This document shows, one piece after another, positions 9,863 through 18,883 of a stretch of DNA of 64,000 nucleotides (positions within the stretch are counted from its first letter, which is position 1; every line of letters begins with the position of its first letter). Under the pieces are notes generated by a model. It was not told the origin of the DNA. It ran no database searches and was given only the letters and a program-made list of their open reading frames with translations. Source of the stretch: JASGKO01 sp049840595. GTDB lineage: Bacteria; Verrucomicrobiota; Verrucomicrobiia; Chthoniobacterales; Chthoniobacteraceae. The translations under genes were made by a program, and so were the position numbers. The DNA is taken from positions 62,001-126,000 of the forward strand of contig JASGKO010000008.1 of the NCBI GenBank assembly GCA_049840595.1, written 5' to 3'.

Positions 9863-11091
9863 AGCGCGGCGAGGGATTCCACGACCTTTTGTGAAATCTC
9901 CGCCGTGTTTGCCAGCGAAATCATCGACGAAGGCACGGCCCAGGGCAGGTTTAATTCCGAGAAAAGTTTCCCGGTCTCAAGCGACTGCTTCACGGCCTCG
10001 AACATGCCTTCCACTTCCATGCCCTCGTCGGAAGCGTCGCCGAAGGACTGAATCCATTTCGGATCGATATCGTGGATGCCCCCCGAGGAAAGAAGGATGC
10101 CATTGGTGGCAATCACATAGCCGCGGGTATCGGTGAGGCTGTTGGGGAAGTGCTTTCGCTGGCCATTGATTCTAAGTAAAAACTCATCCAACGTCTTGCG
10201 GAGGAGGAGTTTTGTGTCTTCCGGGCAATCTTCCTGCGAGGTGCAGTTTTCGAAACGGTTGCCATCGTTCACCACCCGGGCACTTCCCTTGGAGCCGATC
10301 ACTTCGATATGGTAAGGCAGCGTTTCCTGGGTCGTGTGCGCAAAGGCGGCGGTGAACTTGATCCCCGAACTGAAGGTCCCTCGCATGCTGGCGGAGTCGT
10401 AGCTTTCAATTTTGCGGGCGCGGTAGAGTTCGCCTTGAATTTCCACCGGGGTATCGAACCCCCCCGCCTGCGGCGAGGCGAAGTACATGATATTCTGGAC
10501 CACGTGTGCGAGCGCATTCGTCGCCGGGCCATCGAAGACTGGCAGGCCATTGAGGGTCAATTTCCCGGCCCAAGACGCCCGTTGGTAATAGCTGGCCTTG
10601 CGCGGCCACGCGGCGGCGGCGCGAATCTCCTGCACTTCGCCAAGCTGGCCGGAAACGATGCTTTCCTTGAGCAACTGGACCGCCCGGGAGCAGATCATTT
10701 GGAAGCCCACGTTCACGCGCTGGGCGGCATCGGCGGCGATCAGCGATTCGAGCTGGCCGATGAGGGGGACGGGCGGTTTTTCCAGATTTACATACAGCCC
10801 ATGGGCGATGCACTCCCGGGCCATGTCCAGATGGAAGGGGATGGGAGTGGCAATCGTCACGGCCTGGAGGCTCTGCTCCGCACGGAGCATTTCCCGGTAA
10901 TCGAGATACCACCGCACGCCACGCGCGGTGAGGCGGTCGCGCACTTCGGGGAAGCGGCTGACCGTCGGATCCGCCACGGCAGCGAGCTGGATGCGCCCGG
11001 CGGCTTCAAAGTTCTCAATGGTCTCCAGATGGTACGCGCCAACGCCGCCGGCACCGATCAGGGCAATTTGTATTGGGGTTTCTGCATTCAT
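9859..11091 (-). CDS. Gfo/Idh/MocA-family oxidoreductase
   Basis: A 410-residue NAD(P)-dependent sugar dehydrogenase-like protein. The Rossmann motif is GAGGVGAYH (residues about 11-19), and EKPP near residue 104 is the EKP signature of the family, whose Lys is catalytic. The C-terminal part is the alpha/beta domain that shapes the sugar site. It is the middle gene of an operon: 22 nt downstream of the DUF6250-like gene, and its TGA overlaps the GTG start of the rhamnosidase. Oxidation or epimerisation of a sugar released by the GH78 enzyme is the natural inference. I chose the ATG at 11091 because upstream in-frame sequence lacks the fold and runs into the intergenic region. Confidence 0.88.
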   Translation of the reverse strand: MNAETPIQIALIGAGGVGAYHLETIENFEAAGRIQLAAVADPTVSRFPEVRDRLTARGVRWYLDYREMLRAEQSLQAVTIATPIPFHLDMARECIAHGLYVNLEKPPVPLIGQLESLIAADAAQRVNVGFQMICSRAVQLLKESIVSGQLGEVQEIRAAAAWPRKASYYQRASWAGKLTLNGLPVFDGPATNALAHVVQNIMYFASPQAGGFDTPVEIQGELYRARKIESYDSASMRGTFSSGIKFTAAFAHTTQETLPYHIEVIGSKGSARVVNDGNRFENCTSQEDCPEDTKLLLRKTLDEFLLRINGQRKHFPNSLTDTRGYVIATNGILLSSGGIHDIDPKWIQSFGDASDEGMEVEGMFEAVKQSLETGKLFSELNLPWAVPSSMISLANTAEISQKVVESLAAL

Positions 11092-11113
11092 GGGGATTTT
11101 GCTGGGGATGGCG

Positions 11114-11845
11114 TCAGTGTGGGGACTTGAGACGCCATACTCGAAAGTGTCGAAAGGTGAGGTGGCTCTGCACGGTGCGGAGGGCAAACCAGCCGCTGGT
11201 GTAGGGTGCCGGGTCGTTCATCTCAAAAAGCTTTTTGCCATCCCGGAAGAGCTGGATGAGCGGGCCATCGGCTACGAGCTGAATGGTCTGCGATCGGTTG
11301 GGCTGCAAAAGATCCGCGGCATCCGGCAAATCATCCTGCGGGCGGAGCGGACGATTGACCGCGTCGCCAATGTAACGGCGAAAGCGCGTGGTTTTGTTCG
11401 AGTTCCCCCCGATGCCGGCATAGTAGGTGAGAAGCTGGTTGTAATCGGAGAATTTGCCGGTTCTCGCCGTGGCAAAGACGTTGGCCGGGCTGCGGGAATC
11501 CCGGGCCATCCAGAAACAGTTCAGATCGCTGACCCGGTCGTTGCCTCCCCCTTGGGAAACAGCCGTCGCTTCATACTGGATGAGCACCGGGCCATCGAGC
11601 TTGGATTTGAACCACAGGCTGCATCCGCCGGGGACGTCCACGGTGAGGGTTCCATCGCGGGCCGAGAGCGAGCCGCCTTTTTCCAGTTCCGGCTGCCATT
11701 GGGAGAGGCCGTTGCTGAAGTCGTCCTGGTACAGGCAATCGCCGATCACATAGCGCGAATCGGGTGAGGCAGGCGCTGTCTCCCGGGCTTCCAATGGGGT
11801 AAACACGAGGAGGGCACCCGCAAGGGTATGCAGGCAGGCTCTCAT
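11114..11845 (-). CDS. exported DUF6250-like jelly-roll protein
   Basis: A 243-residue protein beginning with a signal peptide (ACLHTLAGALLVFTPLEA), then a beta-rich domain with YQDDFSNGLSQWQPE near residue 40, the typical opening of concanavalin-A-like lectin/DUF6250 domains. Aromatic and Asn/Gly-rich strands follow. Such domains occur in polysaccharide-degradation loci of Bacteroidota and Verrucomicrobiota, where they are thought to bind or cleave glycans. It is the first gene of the operon with the Gfo/Idh/MocA oxidoreductase and GH78 rhamnosidase. I preferred the ATG at 11845 over 11881 because it puts the hydrophobic core close to the N-terminus. The exact family is recalled by eye and needs a profile search. 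Confidence 0.6.
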   Translation of the reverse strand: MRACLHTLAGALLVFTPLEARETAPASPDSRYVIGDCLYQDDFSNGLSQWQPELEKGGSLSARDGTLTVDVPGGCSLWFKSKLDGPVLIQYEATAVSQGGGNDRVSDLNCFWMARDSRSPANVFATARTGKFSDYNQLLTYYAGIGGNSNKTTRFRRYIGDAVNRPLRPQDDLPDAADLLQPNRSQTIQLVADGPLIQLFRDGKKLFEMNDPAPYTSGWFALRTVQSHLTFRHFRVWRLKSPH

Positions 11846-11956
11846 TTGGGGTTGCGTTGGGGTAACCGCTAACCCTTCCATAAAAGCCTCTGTTGCGGAG
11901 AAAGCAAGCGCGTGAGGCCGGAAAAGTGGCCTTCGAGCAAAATTGGCGGCAAAAAT

Positions 11957-12979
11957 TCAGGAAAATTGCTGCAGAGCGCGCAATTTTCCGAGCGCGGCTC
12001 CGTTTTCCAACTGCAAGGTGGCGAGCTCCATTCCGGAAGCCATGCCGGGGGCGAGCCCGCAGACCACCAGGGCGGCGGCGGCATTGAGCCGCACGGCGTC
12101 GCGCTTGGGGCCGGTCACTTCGTCGGCCAGGATGCCCAGCAGGATGGCGGCATTTTCTTTTCTTCCGCCGCCGCGCAGGTCTTCGAGCGTGGCGGGCGGG
12201 ACGCCGAGCCGCGTGCTGTCGATGAGGAAGCTTTCGAGGCTGGAGGGGGTGGCGACCACGCCGTCGGTGATGCCGTACGGGACGATCTCATCCGCGCCCG
12301 AGCCATGGACGGCCCAGGCGCACTTGCGCCCGAGCAGTTGAAAGACCTGCGCGTACTTCATCAGCCGGGAGGGATCGAAGATGCCGCTGAGCTGATAGGG
12401 GGGCCGCGCGGGATTCAGCAATGGCCCCAGCAGGTTGAAAATGCTCGTGCGGCCCTGGCTGGCGAGGTGCTTGCGCACCGGGCCGATGCTCTTGAAGGCC
12501 GGGTGATAATGCGGCGCAAAGAGAAAGCCGAAGCCATGCGTCTCCACGCAGCGCTTGAAATCCGTCGGCGGCAGGTCGATCCGCACGCCGAGCTCCTCCA
12601 GCACATCCGCGCCGCCGCATTGGGAGGTCACGCTGCGGTTGCCGTGTTTCACCACCACCGCGCCCGCGGCGGCGACTACGAACATGCTGGTCGTCGAGAT
12701 ATTGAACAGGTTCAGCTTGTCGCCACCGGTGCCGCAGATATCGATCATCGGCCCCGGGAGCAGCCCGGGCTCAAGGGCGGGATCGACCGCGTGGGCGAGC
12801 AGGGCCTCGACAAAAGCCGCGATCTCCTCCGCCGTTTCCCCGCGGGTATGCAGGGCGATGAGAAACTCGGCCTTCTGCTCAATGGTCACCGCCTCGTCGA
12901 GCAGCCACGCCACGGCCTGCCCGAGCTGCTCGCGATCGAGCACGGTGCCGTGTTGGATGGATTGGGCCAGCGATTGCAT
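11957..12979 (-). CDS. trpD: anthranilate phosphoribosyltransferase (TrpD)
   Basis: A 340-residue glycosyltransferase of family 3, the normal TrpD length. It joins anthranilate to phosphoribosyl pyrophosphate in tryptophan synthesis. Diagnostic segments are GTGGDKLNLFNIST near residue 90 (PRPP binding), KHGNRSVTSQCGGADVLE near 115 (anthranilate channel), and the later SIFNLLGPLLNPARP and HGSGADEIVP. It is the last gene of a three-gene operon; its ATG shares one base with the TGA of the zinc-ribbon gene upstream (TGATG), implying coupled translation. No other trp gene is in the window. Confidence 0.93.
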   Translation of the reverse strand: MQSLAQSIQHGTVLDREQLGQAVAWLLDEAVTIEQKAEFLIALHTRGETAEEIAAFVEALLAHAVDPALEPGLLPGPMIDICGTGGDKLNLFNISTTSMFVVAAAGAVVVKHGNRSVTSQCGGADVLEELGVRIDLPPTDFKRCVETHGFGFLFAPHYHPAFKSIGPVRKHLASQGRTSIFNLLGPLLNPARPPYQLSGIFDPSRLMKYAQVFQLLGRKCAWAVHGSGADEIVPYGITDGVVATPSSLESFLIDSTRLGVPPATLEDLRGGGRKENAAILLGILADEVTGPKRDAVRLNAAAALVVCGLAPGMASGMELATLQLENGAALGKLRALQQFS

Positions 12980-14076
12980 CAGTGATTTGAAAAGGAGAGC
13001 ACAATAATCACCACCACCAAAATCGCCAGCACAAGCAGGCCGATTTTGAGCCAGCTCTTCGGATAACGCCCGGCGATGCTGCCGGTGTAGCCGTTGACGA
13101 TCACCGGGAAGCTCTGCGCCCCATACGTGTAGGTGAGCAGCCAGATCGGCACGAGCACGTGCTTGAAGGTCTGCGCGGAGAAGTCGGCCTCCACCTGGAG
13201 ATTCCGGTGGGTGTCGCCCGGCACTTCCTGCGCGCACATCCGCTCGATCTCCGCCTGCATGAGGGAATGCGAGCGCTCGGCGGCCTCGGCGAGGTCGATC
13301 TGGTATTGCTCGACCACCCAGCCGGCGAGATAGCCCGCGTCGTAGGGCATCAGTTCCTGCGTGGTGGGGAAGGGCTCGATCTTGCGCAGCATCTCGGGCG
13401 CCGTCCCACGCGAGGCGGGGACCAGTTCGTCGTCGAAGAAATGGTCCACATTCCCCGCGCTTGGTTCCCAGCGTGTGCGCTGCACTTCGCGGGTCTTTTG
13501 CTGGCCGTCGGAATCGGTGAACCACTCGGTGTCGGTGTAGTGGTAGCCGCTTTCCGCGCTCCACTCGGCATGCACCTGGGCGTCGAAGGTCCAGTAGGGA
13601 ATATAAACGCCGTGCAGCGTGTCCGTGCGCGCGGCGTTCTTGAAGCGATCGGGAGCAAACCACCGGCTGCGCGTCCACTCGTGAATGGCATCGCGCACCT
13701 GGCTTTCGCTGATTTTGAAGGGAAGCAGACTCTCCGGGCGAATCGGGGCCTTGATTTGCTCGTAGGGCACCAGCGAGGCCGAGCCGCAGAATTCACAGCG
13801 CTGTGCCACCCGGTCCGGCGGGAATACCGAGATCGCCTGGCAGCTCTGGCACTTCACCGAGACGCGCTGGGCGTCCCACCCGCGCTGGCTGTCGCCCGCA
13901 TCGCGCAGGGCGGCCACCAGATCGTGTTCCTCGATCCCGCTGCCATCGGTGGACAGTTTGGCCGGGGAGATGGTCCCGCAATAGGAGCAGACGAGTGCTT
14001 GCTTCGCGGCATTCCAGACAGCTTCCGCGCCGCAGTTTGGGCAGGCGTATTTCGACTTGGCGGTGATCTCGGCCAT
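12979..14076 (-). CDS. zinc-ribbon membrane protein of unknown function
   Basis: A 365-residue protein with two treble-clef/zinc-ribbon pairs at the N-terminus: CPNC ... CSYC (residues about 12-33) and CQSC ... CEFC (about 76-97). A central domain follows, with YWTFDAQ and repeated aromatic residues, and one C-terminal transmembrane helix (LKIGLLVLAILVVVIIVLSF) leaves a short tail. Proteins with this layout are often mis-named as primosomal protein N' or TFIIB-like; I know of no tested function. It lies between the HydE-like gene (9-nt gap) and trpD (1-nt overlap), which suggests co-expression rather than a common pathway. Confidence 0.7.
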   Translation of the reverse strand: MAEITAKSKYACPNCGAEAVWNAAKQALVCSYCGTISPAKLSTDGSGIEEHDLVAALRDAGDSQRGWDAQRVSVKCQSCQAISVFPPDRVAQRCEFCGSASLVPYEQIKAPIRPESLLPFKISESQVRDAIHEWTRSRWFAPDRFKNAARTDTLHGVYIPYWTFDAQVHAEWSAESGYHYTDTEWFTDSDGQQKTREVQRTRWEPSAGNVDHFFDDELVPASRGTAPEMLRKIEPFPTTQELMPYDAGYLAGWVVEQYQIDLAEAAERSHSLMQAEIERMCAQEVPGDTHRNLQVEADFSAQTFKHVLVPIWLLTYTYGAQSFPVIVNGYTGSIAGRYPKSWLKIGLLVLAILVVVIIVLSFSNH

Positions 14077-14085
14077 GACCGCTGC

Positions 14086-15105
14086 TTAGACGGAAGCCGG
14101 CGGGATGACAAGCGCAGGCTGCGGATGTGTTGCGAGGTATTCGGAAATGCTCACCGTTGCAGGCTGGCATCCGGCGCGGTCGATCTCGGCCAGGATGCGT
14201 TCCTCGGTCATAATATTGCGATCCCGCTTGTAGAGCAGGTAATCGCCGCGCTCCTGCGGGGGCGTGAGATTGATGGTGGCCAGATTAGCCCCCGCTTCGA
14301 TCGCCCGGGTGTAACCGCGATCGCCGACCAGCGTCATCGCGCTCACGGCGGGAATGATCCGGTGTGGCGACGCCCGGCGCATGAGCGCGACACAATTCAG
14401 CGTCGTCTCCAGGCTTGCGACCGCTTGACCGGCCAGCGGCGTATCATCGCCCGGGATGAAGGGGCTCACGCTGCACCCTGCAAGTGGGAGCGAGGCCAGC
14501 AGTTCCATCGTTTCCGCGATCATCTCCGGCGTCTGCCCGGGCAGCCCGACGATGAAGCCCGAGGAAACACCCCAGCCGGTGCCGGCGAGATGGCGAATCG
14601 CCTGCAGGCGCTCCGGCAAATTCCCCGGCGATTGCATCGCCCGGTAGTGTGCTTCGTTCCCCGTTTCCAGCTTGATGATGTAGTAATCCGCGCCAGCCTC
14701 GCGCAGTTCGCGGTACTCGCGCTCGGAGAGCGTGCCGAGACACACGCTTACCCCGAGTTTGGTGTGCGCTTTCAGTTCGCGGACGAGGGGGATCACCAGT
14801 TCGCGCACGGCCACCGGGTCCTCGCCTGCTTGCAGGTTGATATCGGTGATGGAGGCGGGGCGCTCATTCAGCAGCAACTCAAGCAGGCGCTCTTTTTCCA
14901 GCCGGAAGCGCTGGAGCGAACGGTTGTCCCGCCGCATGCCGCAGTAGGTGCAGTTCTCGCGGCAGAAGTTGGAAACCTCCACCACGCCGCGCACGAAAAC
15001 CGTGGGGCCGAAGATTTGGTTGCGAAGATTTCGGGCCTGGTCGTGGAGGGTTTGTTGAGCGAGGCCACGGGCCTCCAGGGAGCCGGAAAAATCAAGAGAC
15101 ATCAT
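14086..15105 (-). CDS. radical SAM protein, HydE/BioB-like
   Basis: A 339-residue radical SAM enzyme. The [4Fe-4S]-SAM motif is CRENCTYC (residues about 47-54), in the surrounding VRGVVEVSNF...GMRRDN typical of [FeFe]-hydrogenase maturase HydE. GEDP near residue 94, KLETGN near 143 and GLPGQT near 178 also match HydE and its relatives (BioB, PylB). The C-terminal cysteines that bind the auxiliary cluster of some HydE proteins are not obvious. No hydrogenase or hydF/hydG gene is in the window, so a different radical rearrangement is equally possible. First gene of the operon with the zinc-ribbon protein and trpD. Confidence 0.75.
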   Translation of the reverse strand: MMSLDFSGSLEARGLAQQTLHDQARNLRNQIFGPTVFVRGVVEVSNFCRENCTYCGMRRDNRSLQRFRLEKERLLELLLNERPASITDINLQAGEDPVAVRELVIPLVRELKAHTKLGVSVCLGTLSEREYRELREAGADYYIIKLETGNEAHYRAMQSPGNLPERLQAIRHLAGTGWGVSSGFIVGLPGQTPEMIAETMELLASLPLAGCSVSPFIPGDDTPLAGQAVASLETTLNCVALMRRASPHRIIPAVSAMTLVGDRGYTRAIEAGANLATINLTPPQERGDYLLYKRDRNIMTEERILAEIDRAGCQPATVSISEYLATHPQPALVIPPASV

Positions 15106-15186
15106 TAAAGGAAACGGACAAAAGCGCAGCCCATCGAGATAGCCCGGGACGGGCCAAATTTCAAGCGGACCTCCACAAAAGCGGCG

Positions 15187-16218
15187 CTAGCTTGCCCGGG
15201 CGGGAGCCGCTTTTTGCTGCTCGATGAATTTGAGCGCCGCCTGCACCCCGCGACGCGAGGCCAGCCAGCAGGCGCGGGCCTCGGGCGTCTTGCGATAGGA
15301 CTGGACGATCTCGAGCACGCGCTGGAGTTTGCCCTTGTTCGGCGGCTGGTAGTTGTCGCCATTGATCCACTTGCTGAGGATGCCCGAATAGCCGAAGCCC
15401 TCGGAGAGCTTGACCATATAGCTCAGCTCCAGGCGGCGGGCCGGAATGTAGTGGTCGAGCTGCAAGCGCTCGAAAATCCCGGTGCCGAGGTCGAATTCAT
15501 ACGCCATCCGCGCCAGTGCGATGTCTTCGTGGGACAGCAGGATGTCGGGGCGACGGCCCAGCAGCCGTGCATGCTTGTGCTCGTCCACCCATTGGATGAA
15601 TCCCTGGCCGATCTGGCGGCGGAACGCCATGCCCGCCGTGTAGGGGATGGTACGCCAGTCCTCCATGTTGCTCCAGTAGTTCCCGTTTTCCGTACGGAGC
15701 GCGAGCATATGCAGGAACGGCCTGGCCCAGGGGGGGACCGGAATTTCAAATTTACCATCGATATGGGCGGCTCCCCACGCGCCGAGCCATGGGTGGGTGC
15801 GGGAGATTTCCAGGCAATCCGCGAGGTAGGTGGGGCAGGGGGCGTTGTCGTCGTCGAAGAAACAGAGCAACTCGCCGCTGGCCTCCGCAATCGCCCGCAG
15901 CCGTGCGGCGAGAATGCCGGGCTCCTTTTCGATTACGATGCGGGCGTTCGGGTGCCAACTCAGGTCCAGCGCGATCGGTGGCGTGGAGTCGTTGTCCACC
16001 AGGATGAATTCCCACTCACTGGGCGGGATGGTCTGGTTGCGCAGCGCCTTGATTGCCTGCGCCAGGTATTCCGGGCGCGGGTTGCGCGAGCAAATCATCA
16101 CCGAGAGCGAGACCGGTGCGGATGATGAAGTTTCAGTGGTAGCCAAAGTGGTGTGTCGTTGGAAAGTTTGCGATTCGATCAGCGGAATATGAATGCCGAA
16201 GCCCAGGGCTGACGCCAA
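15187..16218 (-). CDS. family 2 glycosyltransferase
   Basis: A 343-residue GT-A fold enzyme. The nucleotide-sugar binding domain begins near residue 37 (VSLSVMICSRNPR) with VDNDS near 75 and the metal-binding FFDDDN near 118, which coordinates Mn2+ and the donor diphosphate. Further in, SHEDIALARM provides the ED catalytic-base region. The first 36 residues are not part of the fold, so the true start may be a TTG inside that stretch. The substrate is not predictable; its location beside three GT4 enzymes suggests cell-surface glycan synthesis. Confidence 0.8.
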   Translation of the reverse strand: MASALGFGIHIPLIESQTFQRHTTLATTETSSSAPVSLSVMICSRNPRPEYLAQAIKALRNQTIPPSEWEFILVDNDSTPPIALDLSWHPNARIVIEKEPGILAARLRAIAEASGELLCFFDDDNAPCPTYLADCLEISRTHPWLGAWGAAHIDGKFEIPVPPWARPFLHMLALRTENGNYWSNMEDWRTIPYTAGMAFRRQIGQGFIQWVDEHKHARLLGRRPDILLSHEDIALARMAYEFDLGTGIFERLQLDHYIPARRLELSYMVKLSEGFGYSGILSKWINGDNYQPPNKGKLQRVLEIVQSYRKTPEARACWLASRRGVQAALKFIEQQKAAPARAS

Positions 16219-16420
16219 GCCGGAGGGAAGCTGCCAAAACGACCGAAAATTACCAGAAAATAACGAAGGACCGGAGGCGTGCGGGAAGTTTACGGGGCGG
16301 CCTTCACCTTGCCAGGGTGAAATGTGTGAAACATGGCCAATAAGGAAGTTATCTGGAACGGAGCCTGCTTAAGAGAAAATCGCGCTATTTCTATCACTAG
16401 GATTCGATCGACACAGGGAA

Positions 16421-16448
16421 TTGACATTAATTATATGGAGTATAAATT
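16421..16448 (+). promoter_or_regulatory. candidate sigma-70-like promoter
   Basis: A perfect TTGACA (16421-16426) in a locally AT-rich patch is followed by TATAAATT (16441-16448). The best -10 hexamers are TAAATT with a 16-nt spacer or TATAAA with a 14-nt spacer. It lies 20-47 nt before the ATG at 16468, which supports that start for the following glycosyltransferase. Confidence 0.35.
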
Positions 16449-16467
16449 TATTGTGACAAGTAACTCC

Positions 16468-17796
16468 ATGGGCACCCCCCATCATGGCAAAAAAAAGCTG
16501 CTGGTCTTCTCCCGGCAGTCAGTTTTCCCCATTTCCTCGGGGTCGGAGATGTATTGCTTCGATTTTCTGCGCCATGCGGCGCAGGAAGGTTGGGACATCC
16601 AGTGTGTGATCACGCACCCCAATTACGCTGGTGGCGTCCCACTTTACAGAGTGCCGGCCGAGGTTTTACAGGTGATGAAAGTCCATATCCCGGGTTGTGT
16701 GCAGATCGGGACCCGCTTCATCCGACCGAAGGTGTGGGTGAAGGAAAAAATGAAAGCCATGCTGCGCAAAGTGTTCAAAAACCGCTTCGCCGCCTGCAAA
16801 TTCCGCACCGAATATGTGTGGTCCGCCGCCGATGCGCAGGAGCAGGCGCTCGCTGCAAAATGGGTGCAAAAGGTGCAGCCGGAGGCGGTGCTGGCGAACT
16901 ATTGCTGGATGACGCCTTGTTTCCCCAGCAACAGTGAATCAGCAAAAGTGTTGAAAATCGTGCTTACGCACGACGCGATGCACGAGGCGGTGGCAGCTTA
17001 TACCGCCGCCGGACTGGCCAATAATGATTCCCACCACGATGCCGCTTCCGAGCGGGCGCTCCTCTCGAAGGCCGATGTCATTCTGGCGATTAGCGACGAT
17101 GACGCGACCGCTTTCCGTCGTTTGTTGCCGGCGGCAAAAGTGCTCACGATGCCGAAAGCCGCGCATGTAAAGCGGCTGGGGGAAGCGCCCGTCCCGGGGC
17201 GTTGCCTGTTTGTGGGCTCAGGTTGCCTGGCTAATTACCAGGGCATCATGTGGTTTCTTGAAAATGTCTGGCCCCTGGTGCGAGCCTTGGTAACGGAGGC
17301 CCATCTGCGACTGGCCGGTCGGGTGAGCGAAAAAATCGGCACCCCACCTCCCGGCGTGGAATTGTTGGGGCTGTGCGAAAGTCTGGAGTCGGAATACGCG
17401 ACGGCCTCGGCGGTGATCGTGCCGCTTCAAGTCGGAAGCGGGGTCAAGATCAAGCTGGTGGAAGCCCTCGCCTTCGGCAAAGCCTGCGTTAGCACCAGTG
17501 TGGGATTGCAAGGGCTGCCGTTCCTGACCGCCGATGAAGCCTGCCCGGCTGATCTGGCCGAGGAATTCGCTACCAGTCTCGCGCGAGTGCTTACCGATGA
17601 CCAAGTGCGGGAGAAGTTGGAGCGCAATGCCTTTGCGGCGGCACAAAAGTATCTTACCGCCGAAAAAGTCTATCTGCCGGTGCTGCGCGAGCTGGAAAAG
17701 CGGGTCACACAATCAGGCCAGGAGCGCCCGATGGAACTCGCGCCAACCTTTATCCCTCATCTTGAGGGAGCCAAGCCGGTGACCCGCGCTTTGTAA
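16468..17796 (+). CDS. GT4-like glycosyltransferase (GT-B fold)
   Basis: A protein of about 442 residues with the two Rossmann-like domains of a GT-B enzyme. The N-terminal domain starts KKLLVFSRQSVFPISSGSE, and the C-terminal domain has CLFVGSG near residue 250 and VEALAFGKACVSTSVGLQG near 340, the EX7E-like donor site of GT4/GT1 enzymes. The frame is open back to an ATG at 16333, but the upstream part carries a promoter-like sequence and does not look coding, so I take 16468; ATG 16435 is the alternative. Its last 40 nt overlap, tail to tail, the end of the next gene on the minus strand. Confidence 0.78.
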   Translation: MGTPHHGKKKLLVFSRQSVFPISSGSEMYCFDFLRHAAQEGWDIQCVITHPNYAGGVPLYRVPAEVLQVMKVHIPGCVQIGTRFIRPKVWVKEKMKAMLRKVFKNRFAACKFRTEYVWSAADAQEQALAAKWVQKVQPEAVLANYCWMTPCFPSNSESAKVLKIVLTHDAMHEAVAAYTAAGLANNDSHHDAASERALLSKADVILAISDDDATAFRRLLPAAKVLTMPKAAHVKRLGEAPVPGRCLFVGSGCLANYQGIMWFLENVWPLVRALVTEAHLRLAGRVSEKIGTPPPGVELLGLCESLESEYATASAVIVPLQVGSGVKIKLVEALAFGKACVSTSVGLQGLPFLTADEACPADLAEEFATSLARVLTDDQVREKLERNAFAAAQKYLTAEKVYLPVLRELEKRVTQSGQERPMELAPTFIPHLEGAKPVTRAL

Positions 17797-18883
17797 AGCG
17801 ACTCGTACGCCGCCGCCATTTTCCGGTGGGAAAAATCGGATTCGATCAACGCGCGGCCAGCACTGGCGATGCGGTGCAATCGGGAGCGATCCGGCAGGGC
17901 CGCAATCCAGTCGTCTGCCTCCGTCGCGACGAGACAGTTTTCATTGGCTTTGAGAAGGCGAGCTCCTCCAGCAGGCTGGGCGCGAGCAGGCAGGGGAGCC
18001 GGGCGGACATCGCTTCGAGAATCGCGAGCGGCAGCCCTTCGTATTCAGCCGTGTGCAGGAAGACGTCTGCCTTTTCAAGCCACGGCAGCACGTTCTGCTG
18101 CCAGCCCGTCCGATGGACGACCTCGCCTAATCCGAGGGATTGGACCCGCTGGTCGAACTCCTCCGCCAGCATGCCATCGCCCACCCAGGTAAAGCGGGCC
18201 CCCGGGATTTTTGCATGGATGCGCCGCGCCAGTTCCAGAAAAAGGAAAGGGCGCTTCTGCGGCATCACCCGGCCGACGGCGACGAGATGCGGCGCATCGG
18301 ACGTGGAGTCGCGCAACGGAAAATCGAGCAATGGCACGCCATTGGGGATGCAGTGGATGCCTTCGGTGCGATTAAGGAAACGGGCCAGCTCTGTGGCGCG
18401 CTTTTCCGCAATCGCAATGAGCGGAGCCCGGCATTTTTGCAACGCCCGCCGGGCGATGAAATCGCGCAACCCGGCGCTCTTCGCTCCGAGATCACGGGCG
18501 CTTTGCGTGAGGTGAATGGTGCAGACGGCGGGGGTCGGTTGCAGGTCGAGCGCCCGCAGGAGATCGAGTCCATCCTCCAGGTTCTGCTTGTTGAGGTGCA
18601 GCAGATCGAAGCCCCGCCAGGTGGCGGCGATTCGTTTCGACTCGGCGCGATTGAAGCAGGTGGAAAGCGAGCGCCCGCGCCGCAGGTAGGTGTTGAGATA
18701 AGGGGCGCGAATCACCGGGCCGATCGGCGCGAATTGCGCCGCCAGCTCGTCGAGCATGGCATGATCGGAGGCCCAGAGACTTACCTCATGGCCGCGCTCG
18801 GCGAGCGATTGGGCGAGGTAAAGCAGGTAAAGCTCGCCCCCGCCGCGCGAGCCGGAACTGCTGCTGATGAGGAGAATCTTCAT
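17757..18883 (-). CDS. GT4 glycosyltransferase with one frame break
   Basis: A protein of about 375 residues. It begins MKILLISSSSGSRGGGELY, the glycine-rich loop of GT4 enzymes, and carries VGRVMPQKRP near residue 215 and EYEGLPLAILEAMSARLPCL near 300 (EX7E donor motif). Near 17960 the frame breaks beside a GAGCTC; the conserved end (NENCLVATEADDWIAALP ... SHRKMAAAYESLY) continues in another frame to a stop at 17757. This fits a lost or gained base rather than a long-decayed gene. The ATG overlaps the stop of the preceding glycosyltransferase gene by 4 nt. Confidence 0.8.

Noticed and set aside
16333..16467. ATG at 16333 as start of the glycosyltransferase
   Set aside because: The extra 45 residues do not resemble the family, and the segment contains a TTGACA/TATAAATT promoter-like pair.
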